From a virus: a stretch of 25,542 nucleotides of DNA. Each line of letters starts with the position of its first letter. Positions within the stretch are counted from its first letter, which is position 1. Of this stretch, positions 13,529 to 20,246 are shown one piece after another. The notes below the pieces were generated by a model. It was not told where the DNA came from. It made no database searches and saw only the letters and a program-made list of their open reading frames with translations. A program made the position numbers and the translations under genes. The stretch is from IMG/VR virus record IMGVR_UViG_3300009593_004961, positions 1-25,542 of that record; one strand, given 5' to 3'.

Positions 13529-16251
13529 CGCACCTGCCCCCGGCTCAGCGCCTCATTGACCAGCCCCGGGATCACGGCGGGCAGCTCGGCCTGCATCTGG
13601 TCCAGGCGCCGCGACAGGGCATCGACCTCGCGCGGACCGGCGCCCGGGGCGTTCAGCGTCGTGTTCAGCTGGACAACGATCGGGGGCGCGCTCTTGCCGC
13701 CCGAGATGGCGGCCGTCCGCTGGGCCACATCCTTGGCCGACAGCACCGGAAGCGCTGCGGGGCCGTTGAACGCCCCGGCCCCGCCGCCGGCGCCGCTGCC
13801 CAGATTGTCCAGAAAGCCCTGGCTGACACCGGGGCTGAAACCGCCGACAAAGCCCAGCACCGTGCCCAGCCAGCCGCCGCCCCCGCCGCCGGACCGGCCC
13901 AGAAGGCGCGCCCAGTCGAACTCCATCAGCCCGTCAAACAGCTTCTCGAGGAAGCGGTCAGCGGCCCGTTCGAACTGGGCCGACAGCGCTTCACGCAGGC
14001 CCGAGCGGCGGATGTCACGGATGAAGTCCGCCATCCCGGCCTTGAAGGCCCCCTCGGTCTCGGCCGCCAGCTCCTCTGTGACCTCGCGGCGCGCGCGGCG
14101 CAGGGCTTCGGCGTCAGTGAGCTTCCCGGTCTTGTCCCGATCCATCATGTCCTCGGCCCGCTCCCGGATCCTCTGGTCCCTATCCAGACGGTCAAAGGTC
14201 GCCCGATCCCCGCGCAGGTCGGCCAGATAGATGGCCCGCTCGCGCGCGGCGGCCTCTGCGGCCCGCTCGGCCGCGACCGCTCGGGCGGCGATCAGCTCAT
14301 TCTGGTCGGCAATGGCCAGCGACTTGGCCTTGTCCAAGTCGCGCTCGCGCTCCGCATACTCCATCGTCCGGCGGCGCAGCCATTCCTGCTCCTCGAGCAG
14401 GTGAACCAGCTCGCGATTGCCCTCGACCCTGGCCACCTCGATCGCGTGGCTGCGCTGGATGGTGTCGAACGCCCGGTCCTGCTCGACCGCCCGCGCGACA
14501 TCGATCCGGGCCTGTTCGGCCAGGGCCGTCATATAGGCCTTGTTCTCCTCCACACCGTCGTCGATCAGCTCGCGCGAACGACGGGTGATGTCCTGCTGGC
14601 GTTCCAGGGCCTGGATGCGCTGCTGATCGGCGGCCGCCTGGGCCTCGATCATCTGCAGTTCCAGCTCGCGGTCCTCGGCGCGACGCCGGCGCTGTTCCGT
14701 CTCGCGCGCCTCGCGCTCTGCCTCGCGCTCGGCCGAACGGCTGGATCCACCCGAACGGCCACGATTGCGATCCTGACGGTCCTTCTCGAACTGTGCCTCC
14801 CGGTTGGCGGCCGCTTCTTCAGCCTCCTCCGGCGAAACACCGCGCGCCTCGATCTCAGCCGCCAGAGCATCCCGCTCAGCCTGAACACGGGCGGTGTCCG
14901 CCGCACCCGCACCGCGCGGACCGAGGCGTGCCCGACGGGCCAGATCCGCATCGTACTTCGCCAGCTTCTCGGTATCGGTGACGTACAGCCATTCTCCGAA
15001 CTTGGTGATGGCATCACTGATGGTGCGACCCAGCCACTGCCAGGCGTCCGTCATCTCATTGACGTTATCGGCGTGGCCCTTAAGCGCGCCATCCATGCCT
15101 TCCAGCAGGATCTTCTGCGCGGCCAGCAGGTCGCCGGCCTTCACCAGACTGTCGATCGTGTCGAGGGTCTCCTGATCGAACAGCCCCATGGTCCGGGTCA
15201 GGTCGCGGGCGACCTTGTCGGGCTCGGCCATCGCCTTGGCCAGGTCCCGGGTCGCCTGTTCGGCATCGATCCCCATGACCGAGGCATAGTCCCGGCCCAG
15301 TGCGATCAGCTCGGGAATGATCTCGCCCGCGATCCGGCCCGTCGACACATAGGCCGCCGCCTGCTGCCGGGCCGACTTGATCGACACCTCGCCCTGTTCG
15401 GCACCTGCGCGCGCCAGATCGTCCAGTTGCTGGGCCGTCAGGCCCGAGGTCCGGCCGAGGCCCGTCACCGCCCTCTCGAGCGCCAGATTCTGTTGCTCGG
15501 CATCCCAGACCGCATAGGCCGACACCGCCGCGGCCGCCGCCATCGTGCCGAACGCGCCGCCCAGCAGGAACAGGGCCGCGCGCGCCTTGATGCCCGAGGT
15601 CGCCAGCGCATCCAGGATCTGCGGCCCCTGCTGAATGGCGATCATGGCCGGGTTCATGCCCATGGCCGCCGTGACCAGCACGTCCGCGCCCTGACGGGTC
15701 AGGTTCAACCGGCTGGCCATCTGGTTGCGCGTCAGGCCCGCCGTGTTCCGCTGAATGGCGATCGTGTTGGCGTCATAGTTGGCCTTCAGCCGGGCTTGCG
15801 CCGTCGACAGCTCCGTCGTGCTGATCAGGCCCTTCTGATGCCAGGCCGTCAGCTCGGCGACCTCCATCGTATAGCGATCCGTCGCGGCCCGCAGCGGGTC
15901 CAGCTCGGCCCGCAAGCGGGCCACGGCCTGCGCCTCCCGCTCGGTGCGCTCGATCGACTCCTGGAAGACGGCTGCGGAATCCCGGGCCGAGTTGCCGGTC
16001 GGATTGATGCCGAGGGCGCGGGCGAAGGTCTCCTGGCTGACCTGCGCCTGCTGGGCCGCGCGCTGCGCCTCCGCAGTCCGGCGCCACTGGGCCATCTGAC
16101 GTTCGCCGGCGACCGTGGCCTTATCGCTGGCCTGGGCCACCGCATTGCCGGCTTGCACCCCGGCGGTCTCCACGGCCTTGAAGGCGCTGGCGACCTCGAC
16201 CCCGCCATCGGGCTGCAGGCGATAGGCAATGGTCTTCACGACATCCGCCAC
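13525..16251 (-). CDS. Tail tape measure protein
   Basis: This 908-residue protein is the second largest and sits after the tail tube and chaperone genes. The N-terminal third resembles lambda-H-type tape measure proteins, with long Ala/Gln/Arg/Glu-rich helices and the stretch GMNPAMIAIQQGPQILDAL near 197-215. One hydrophobic segment lies at about 225-247, a likely membrane-penetrating part. Residues about 470-720 are highly charged coiled coil, and a Gly-rich linker (GRSGGGGGGW) comes near 800. At about 1.5 angstroms per residue this would give a tail near 135 nm (inference). No lysozyme or peptidase domain is visible within it. Its stop overlaps the next start (ATGA). Confidence 0.92.
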   Translation of the reverse strand: MADVVKTIAYRLQPDGGVEVASAFKAVETAGVQAGNAVAQASDKATVAGERQMAQWRRTAEAQRAAQQAQVSQETFARALGINPTGNSARDSAAVFQESIERTEREAQAVARLRAELDPLRAATDRYTMEVAELTAWHQKGLISTTELSTAQARLKANYDANTIAIQRNTAGLTRNQMASRLNLTRQGADVLVTAAMGMNPAMIAIQQGPQILDALATSGIKARAALFLLGGAFGTMAAAAAVSAYAVWDAEQQNLALERAVTGLGRTSGLTAQQLDDLARAGAEQGEVSIKSARQQAAAYVSTGRIAGEIIPELIALGRDYASVMGIDAEQATRDLAKAMAEPDKVARDLTRTMGLFDQETLDTIDSLVKAGDLLAAQKILLEGMDGALKGHADNVNEMTDAWQWLGRTISDAITKFGEWLYVTDTEKLAKYDADLARRARLGPRGAGAADTARVQAERDALAAEIEARGVSPEEAEEAAANREAQFEKDRQDRNRGRSGGSSRSAEREAEREARETEQRRRRAEDRELELQMIEAQAAADQQRIQALERQQDITRRSRELIDDGVEENKAYMTALAEQARIDVARAVEQDRAFDTIQRSHAIEVARVEGNRELVHLLEEQEWLRRRTMEYAERERDLDKAKSLAIADQNELIAARAVAAERAAEAAARERAIYLADLRGDRATFDRLDRDQRIRERAEDMMDRDKTGKLTDAEALRRARREVTEELAAETEGAFKAGMADFIRDIRRSGLREALSAQFERAADRFLEKLFDGLMEFDWARLLGRSGGGGGGWLGTVLGFVGGFSPGVSQGFLDNLGSGAGGGAGAFNGPAALPVLSAKDVAQRTAAISGGKSAPPIVVQLNTTLNAPGAGPREVDALSRRLDQMQAELPAVIPGLVNEALSRGQVR

Positions 16252-16262
16252 GCTCGCCTCCC

Positions 16263-16952
16263 TCAGCCCATATGAATCAGTTGAAGCCCGCGCGCGGCGG
16301 CGCGGGCGGCAAAGACGTCCAGATCCAGCCGCTTCCGCATCTGGACCGCACGAACCAGTACGAAAGCCACGTAAGTGGTGCCGGAGGGGCCAACCAAGCG
16401 AGAGTATCGGCCCTTGCCCGTGTATCGCTTGATCGTCGGATATTTTCTGGACGCGCTGAGCGTCGCATTGCGAGCAACGAGAACCGCCCGGCCAGTCCGA
16501 CCCTTGATAAACTGGAGCTTTATGCCCGTCCGACGCTCAAAGCCTGCGGGGGTTATCCTCTCTCGCGCGCCTCTCGTGCGGATCGAAGTGGAGGAGTCCA
16601 AGCCGGCCTTCAGCCCAAACTGACCAGCGATAGGAGTCGGAATCGCCAGCCACTTCCGGCCGCGTGCCCGGATCAAGGTGCCCTCGGCGGCCGACTGGAT
16701 GATGTTCGCGGCCGTGCTCTTGACCGCGATCCAGCCCGAGGCGTCGACGCTGTCACCGTACCGGGGAAACACCTGCGACCGCCAGGCCTTCGGCAGGCGG
16801 TTCGACAGGCTGAAGGCCACCGCCGTCGCCTCGCGGATGTCGCCCTTGAGGGCCTCGGTCGCGCCGCGAACGCCGTTCGTGACGGCCCGTGCCAGATCCG
16901 CCTCGAGGCCCGCCGCCTGCCCTTCCAGATCGGTCGATCGAACCTTGTACAC
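16263..16952 (-). CDS. DUF6441-like phage tail protein
   Basis: This 229-residue protein starts with GTG 16952, with GAGGGGG upstream and 3 bases after the frameshift product's stop. It has a helical N-terminus and the segment GTLIRARGRKWLAIPTP at about 91-107, which I associate with the DUF6441 family of phage tail proteins. The middle is very basic and the C-terminus is helical (VFAARAAARG). It lies between the tail chaperone and the tape measure, unlike lambda, where the tape measure follows directly. Residues 25-29 (TNGVR) come from a palindromic repeat. Function within the tail is unknown. Confidence 0.7.
   Translation of the reverse strand: MYKVRSTDLEGQAAGLEADLARAVTNGVRGATEALKGDIREATAVAFSLSNRLPKAWRSQVFPRYGDSVDASGWIAVKSTAANIIQSAAEGTLIRARGRKWLAIPTPIAGQFGLKAGLDSSTSIRTRGARERITPAGFERRTGIKLQFIKGRTGRAVLVARNATLSASRKYPTIKRYTGKGRYSRLVGPSGTTYVAFVLVRAVQMRKRLDLDVFAARAAARGLQLIHMG
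16866..16880. repeat. Palindromic repeat copy 4
   Basis: The 13-bp core CGAACGCCGTTCG lies at 16867-16879 on the plus strand. It is the complement-centre version of the other copies. On the minus strand the codons read ACG AAC GGC GTT CGC, giving TNGVR inside the DUF6441-like protein. Confidence 0.9.
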
Positions 16953-16955
16953 GGC

Positions 16956-17294
16956 TCAATCCCCCTCTTTCGTCAGGCTGTTGACCAGCAGGACTTCGGC
17001 ATAAGGCAGAATCTCGGCCAGAAAGCCGGGGCCCTGGGTCAGCTGCCCCAGACCCAGCCCCTGTGCCACGGCCATCACCGCGCCGTGGTCCAGCGCATAG
17101 ACCCCGTTGAAGCTGGTCCGCACCTGCCAGCGACAGGTGCGCAGGGCCTCCCAGCTCAGCCAGCCGACGTCGGATCGGGGCTGGTTCGCCTCAAGCGGAC
17201 AGCCTTCGCAGGCCTTGCCGTTTTCTTCCCGGCACTCCCGGCAGTAGCTCTCGCCCTCGTCTTGCCAGCACCATTTGACGAGAGCGATGAGACG
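16956..17294 (-). CDS. Frameshift extension of the tail chaperone (DUF1799-like, GT-type product)
   Basis: This -1 frame has no usable start codon: it opens after a stop near 17352 and holds no ATG or GTG before its conserved part. It is reached from the tail chaperone gene by a -1 slip at 17294-17300, giving a 243-residue fusion (131 + 112). The 112 residues are clearly protein-like: C-x2-C-x7-C-x2-C at fusion residues 149-163, then GWLSWEALRTCRWQVRTSF and LDHGAVMAVAQGLG, which resemble DUF1799-type phage tail assembly proteins. In lambda the analogous gpGT binds the tube protein while gpG binds the tape measure. The product ends 3 bases before the GTG of the next gene. Without this frame, 200 bases of the operon would be empty. 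Confidence 0.88.
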   Translation of the reverse strand, partial: RLIALVKWCWQDEGESYCRECREENGKACEGCPLEANQPRSDVGWLSWEALRTCRWQVRTSFNGVYALDHGAVMAVAQGLGLGQLTQGPGFLAEILPYAEVLLVNSLTKEGD

Positions 17295-17686
17295 TTTTTT
17301 TCCGCTTCCCTCTCCAGGACCGGTTTGACGTACTTCTGGTGAAAGGCCTCATACGGCCCATGCTGTTTCAGCAGCTGGGCGATGCGATCGGGCGTCGGAT
17401 CCAGAGGCTGGGCCTCCGCATCCCCGACACCCTCCCAGGCCTTGATCGAACGCTGGGCGAGGGCGATGGCAAAGGCCACCTGCCCTTCGGCCCAGGCATC
17501 GTCCGGCACATCGGCGGTGTCCGCACCCTCATCGACATCGGACCCGGCGGCCGCCCGCATCGCGCGCCAGGCGGCATCGCGGGCGATCATCCAGGCCACC
17601 GATCCCGGCGCCTCAACCAGCACCCTCAGGCCCGGCAACAGATCCAGCCAGTAGGGCTCCAGCCCCAGTCGAACGACGGTCTGCAT
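17156..17686 (-). CDS. Tail assembly chaperone (gpG-like)
   Basis: The frame-0 product has 176 residues and follows the tail tube gene with a TGATG overlap, the normal place for lambda G-like chaperones that coat the tape measure during tail assembly. Residues 1-128 look like the conserved folded part, with an aromatic/Leu-rich N-terminus (PYWLDLLPGL) and helical middle. After residue 131 the frame-0 sequence changes to a low-complexity basic tail (residues 132-176), as expected of the non-shifted end of a frameshifted gene. The codons GAA AAA AAC (129-131) carry the slippery heptamer. Most ribosomes should finish here and a minority make the longer fusion. Confidence 0.85.
   Translation of the reverse strand: MQTVVRLGLEPYWLDLLPGLRVLVEAPGSVAWMIARDAAWRAMRAAAGSDVDEGADTADVPDDAWAEGQVAFAIALAQRSIKAWEGVGDAEAQPLDPTPDRIAQLLKQHGPYEAFHQKYVKPVLEREAEKNVSSLSSNGAGKTRARATAGSAGKKTARPAKAVRLRRTSPDPTSAG
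17254..17300 (-). promoter_or_regulatory. Programmed -1 ribosomal frameshift signal
   Basis: The slippery heptamer A AAA AAC lies at 17300-17294 in exact X-XXY-YYZ phase with the gpG-like gene. After a 9-base spacer comes a hairpin: CTCTCGTC (17284-17277) pairs with GACGAGGG (17261-17254) over 8 pairs with one G-U, around a 15-base loop. An alternative stem pairs GCTCTCG with CGAGAGC (17253-17247). Heptamer, phase, spacer and hairpin all match known bacterial and phage -1 sites, and the -1 frame encodes the expected protein. Confidence 0.88.
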
Positions 17687-18981
17687 CAGTAGGCCGAAAC
17701 GTCGTTGATCAGGCGGGCGCGCATGGCGTGGCCCAGCGTCGGATCCTTCGAGGCCCGGGTGTCAAAGCTGGCCCGCAGCCCGCCGGGGCCTTCGACCGGC
17801 ACCTTGACCAGCGGCAGGTGGATGCGCGGGAACAGGAAGTCGAGCGACTTGTTGGCGCCCAGATTCCAGCCGAACCGCACCGCCACCGTCTCGCGCGCGA
17901 TCGCCTTGTCGAACAGGGCCCGGCTGTCGAAGCGAACCGTGGTGTTCAGCCCGATCACCCGCTTGGTGGGGTCGCCCCCGCCGATGCGCCCGTCGCTGCG
18001 GATACTGTCGTCGATGTCGTGGGCGTTGTTGTAGGTCAGGGCCGCCTGGGTCACCCGGCCCAGCGGCACACCGTCCGCCTCGATCGTGCCCGAGAACTGG
18101 CTGAAGCGCTCCAGCACCCAGTCGGCCAGCAGCGTGCCGACCACGGTCGCGCCGGCGCGGGTCTCGCCCTGGGCGACCACGCCGAACCGGGCATTCAGCT
18201 GGCCCGAGCGCTGCGCCTGGATGTTCAGCGTGTCGTACATCACCCCCCGGTTCATGCCGAACGACGGCACATCGGGATTGCCGACCTCGATCGCCGCATC
18301 CGGCAGGATCATGGCCCCCGAGGTAAACAGGTGCTGGAACGCGCCCGAGGCCGCGCCACCCGTCAGGGTCGCGCCCGACAGCGTGCAGTTCGGGTTCGGC
18401 GACGTGCCCTTGGCCAGGGTGTAGGCATTGCCGCCCGTCCCCTGGGTATCATGCACGATCGACAGGGTCAGGCCGTCCGGCTCGGCCCGATAGCTGGCAG
18501 GCGTCAGATTGGCGTCGGCGCTGCGGTTCAGGAAGACCGCCAGATTGGCGATCGTCTCGGCCAGGGTCGCGCCGATCTTGACCTGGTTGCCCGTCGGCGT
18601 GCCGGTGACCAAGGTCACCGCCGTCCCGTTCAGTGTGATGACCGAGCTGTTGGCCGGCTGCGCCGAAAACACGATGCTGCCGCTGGCCGGAATGCCCGCC
18701 GTGGTCACCGGCGCCCCCAGCAGGCCCTTCAGGTGAAAGCCGATGTGCCGCAGATCCACCGGCACCACCAGGTCGCCCCGGTTGTTCACGACGTCCTGAC
18801 CCGGGGCCAGCGGATCACCGCCCTGGCCGATCAGATCGTCGTCCAGCAGCCCCTGTTCATCGCCAAGGCTGGCCGAGACGAACGGCAGCCGCCGATAGCC
18901 GTTGGCCGCCGGCACCGTGCCATAGCCAGCCGAGGAAAAGGCCGCCGCCAGAATGGCATTGGCACCGAGCGCGCGTCCCAT
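17686..18981 (-). CDS. Tail tube protein with inserted beta domain
   Basis: This 431-residue protein lies before the chaperone gene and fits the siphovirus tail tube family of alphaproteobacterial phages. The N-terminal 95 residues and the part after 212 (AFQHLFTSG) would join smoothly, with GLLGAPVTTAG on one side. Between them, residues about 97-210 form an extra module with the pattern VITLNGTAVTL, IGATLAETIANLAVFLN and GTGGNAYTLA, which recurs in other phage tail proteins and probably projects from the tube surface. The C-terminal part contains VRFGWNLGANKSLDFLFPRI. Tube proteins of this type usually have about 300 residues, so the length difference equals the insertion. The start codon is ATG 18981. 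Confidence 0.85.
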   Translation of the reverse strand: MGRALGANAILAAAFSSAGYGTVPAANGYRRLPFVSASLGDEQGLLDDDLIGQGGDPLAPGQDVVNNRGDLVVPVDLRHIGFHLKGLLGAPVTTAGIPASGSIVFSAQPANSSVITLNGTAVTLVTGTPTGNQVKIGATLAETIANLAVFLNRSADANLTPASYRAEPDGLTLSIVHDTQGTGGNAYTLAKGTSPNPNCTLSGATLTGGAASGAFQHLFTSGAMILPDAAIEVGNPDVPSFGMNRGVMYDTLNIQAQRSGQLNARFGVVAQGETRAGATVVGTLLADWVLERFSQFSGTIEADGVPLGRVTQAALTYNNAHDIDDSIRSDGRIGGGDPTKRVIGLNTTVRFDSRALFDKAIARETVAVRFGWNLGANKSLDFLFPRIHLPLVKVPVEGPGGLRASFDTRASKDPTLGHAMRARLINDVSAY

Positions 18982-19006
18982 GGGATGCTCCTGTCAGATG
19001 AAGCCG

Positions 19007-19420
19007 CTACAGCGGCGAGGGGGTGGAATATTCGACGATCAGCGCGGCCCCGGCCTCGATCCCGGCTTCTGCGGTCGCGCTCTCGAGGTCAGAGGTCAGG
19101 GGCGCCTCGGTCTCCAGCCAGCTGCACAGCCCGCCGAGGAAGCGGTCGGCCTCGACCATCGCCCGCACGGCCGCAAACTGCGCCTCGAGCGCCGCACGAT
19201 CCGGCGCGGCAAAGATCAGCGGCACCCGGTGCTGATAGGTGTAGGACACGGGCGACAGGTCGACTTCCGCCTCGCCCGGTTCCCCGTCCATCATGATCAG
19301 ATGACCGCCTGCCTCGATGCGGGTCGGAAACTCCCGATTGCGGCCGATGTCGGCCGTCGGCAGGGCAGCCCTCAGACCGGCCTCGATGGCATCCAGAACC
19401 TCATCGCGGCGGCTAGACAT
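19007..19420 (-). CDS. Tail terminator-like protein
   Basis: This 137-residue protein lies between the head-tail joining protein and the tail tube, the place of lambda U-type tail terminators. It shows the usual order: an N-terminal helix (RRDEVLDAIEAGLRAAL), a strand pair around GHLIMMDG, the strand YTYQHRVPLIF, a helix (RAALEAQFAAVRAMVEADRFLGGL) and a final strand (ALIVEYST). Terminators of this fold form a ring that stops tube growth and joins the tail to the head. The identification is by order and predicted secondary structure. It overlaps the previous gene by 8 bases. Confidence 0.65.
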   Translation of the reverse strand: MSSRRDEVLDAIEAGLRAALPTADIGRNREFPTRIEAGGHLIMMDGEPGEAEVDLSPVSYTYQHRVPLIFAAPDRAALEAQFAAVRAMVEADRFLGGLCSWLETEAPLTSDLESATAEAGIEAGAALIVEYSTPSPL

Positions 19421-19724
19421 GGGGCACCACCTTGCAAAGCCAGACCCCCTTGCGGTCCAGCGTCGGCGTCTCGATCACGCGCAGCGACTCTCCCGAGGTC
19501 GTGCGGGTCAGGGTCTGCCCCGGAGACGGATCGGACACTTCGGACTGCCGGACCCGCACATAGCGGGCACGGACGACGGCCTGGCTTTCGCGCCAGGACG
19601 CCTCCTCGTCCTTTTCGGCGACCCGGATCCGGACAGGATCGTCGATCCCCGACCAGGTCGCGTCTTCGCCGAGGCGGCGGAAAACGGCATCTTGTTGCCG
19701 CGCCACGGCCTCGGCGAAGCTCAT
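19413..19724 (-). CDS. Head-tail joining protein (FII-like)
   Basis: This 103-residue protein begins MSFAEAVARQQDAVFRRLGE, the helix typical of the lambda FII / Gifsy-2-like head completion proteins, and then has a beta barrel-like part with VRIRVAEKDEE, ARYVRVRQSEV and GESLRVIETPTLD. Such proteins join the connector to the tail. It comes directly after the decoration gene and overlaps the terminator-like gene by 8 bases. The call depends on fold pattern and place in the operon. Confidence 0.7.
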   Translation of the reverse strand: MSFAEAVARQQDAVFRRLGEDATWSGIDDPVRIRVAEKDEEASWRESQAVVRARYVRVRQSEVSDPSPGQTLTRTTSGESLRVIETPTLDRKGVWLCKVVPHV

Positions 19725-19734
19725 GACAGCGGGC

Positions 19735-20067
19735 CTAGATGACCGCGATCAGCTTGACGCTGCCGACGGCGGCTGCCGACAGCTTGGCCTCGATCGCCAC
19801 ACCGGCCTTGGTGTTGCTGGTCGAGGTCGTGGTGAAGACCTTGTTCGTATCGTCCCAGTACACCACGGCGCCGACAGCCCAGGCCTGACCGGTCGCGGCG
19901 GCATGCTCGAAACAGCCTTCGGTGTCGCCGTTGAAGGTCTCGCCCTCGGCCGCATCGGTCGAGGGAATGGCGATGATGGCGCCGATCTTGACGCCGGTAC
20001 CGGCGGTCACGCCGCCCGCGGGGGCGACCAGGTCGAGGCCAATGCCCCGCTTGATGAAGTTACGCAT
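19735..20067 (-). CDS. Capsid decoration protein (DUF2190 family)
   Basis: This 110-residue protein shows the DUF2190 pattern: MRNFIKRG at the start, a Gly-rich strand pair (GGVTAGTGVKIGAIIAIP), the segment GDTEGCFEHAAATGQAWAVG at about 47-66, then VVYWDDTNKVFTTT at 68-81 and a final AAVGSVKLIAVI. Members bind the outside of HK97-fold capsids as cement proteins. It follows the capsid gene after 179 bases that hold two hairpins, so its level may be set separately from the capsid protein. Confidence 0.85.
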   Translation of the reverse strand: MRNFIKRGIGLDLVAPAGGVTAGTGVKIGAIIAIPSTDAAEGETFNGDTEGCFEHAAATGQAWAVGAVVYWDDTNKVFTTTSTSNTKAGVAIEAKLSAAAVGSVKLIAVI

Positions 20068-20119
20068 TGTTCGCTTTCCTTGCGCTGGGTGAAGCCGGAG
20101 GATTGGCCGCCGGTGAAGA

Positions 20120-20157
20120 CAGGCGACCCGGCGCGCACGGGCACGTCGGGTCGCCTG
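20120..20157 (-). repeat. Inverted repeat upstream of the decoration gene
   Basis: CAGGCGACCCG (20120-20130) and CGGGTCGCCTG (20147-20157) are perfect 11-base arms around a 16-base loop. It is transcribed between the capsid terminator hairpin and the decoration gene start, about 50 bases before the ATG. It could be an mRNA-stabilising or processing hairpin. No T-run follows, so it is not an obvious terminator. Confidence 0.7.
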
Positions 20158-20173
20158 ACATCATCGACAGGGG

Positions 20174-20206
20174 AAAAGGACCCGGGGCCGCTTGCGCGGC
20201 CCCGGG
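20174..20206 (-). terminator. Likely intrinsic terminator after the capsid gene
   Basis: On the minus strand an 11-bp perfect stem of CCCGGGGCCGC and GCGGCCCCGGG closes a GCAA tetraloop and is followed by TCCTTTTCCC. It begins 41 bases after the capsid stop. The U-run is only four long, so it may stop only some polymerases, which would leave enough read-through for the downstream tail genes. Confidence 0.65.
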
Positions 20207-20246
20207 GAGGCGTGACGGGATCAACCGCCAGGAGGCATCGGACGGG

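Noticed and set aside
14401-16275. Plus-strand open frame of 624 codons opposite the tape measure
   Set aside because: The tape measure on the other strand has clear helical and coiled-coil character; this frame has none and no ribosome binding site.
17294-17302. The A7 run as a sequencing error that splits one gene
   Set aside because: Exact heptamer phase, spacer, hairpin and the known frameshift of this gene class make a programmed event much more likely, although read-level data would settle it.
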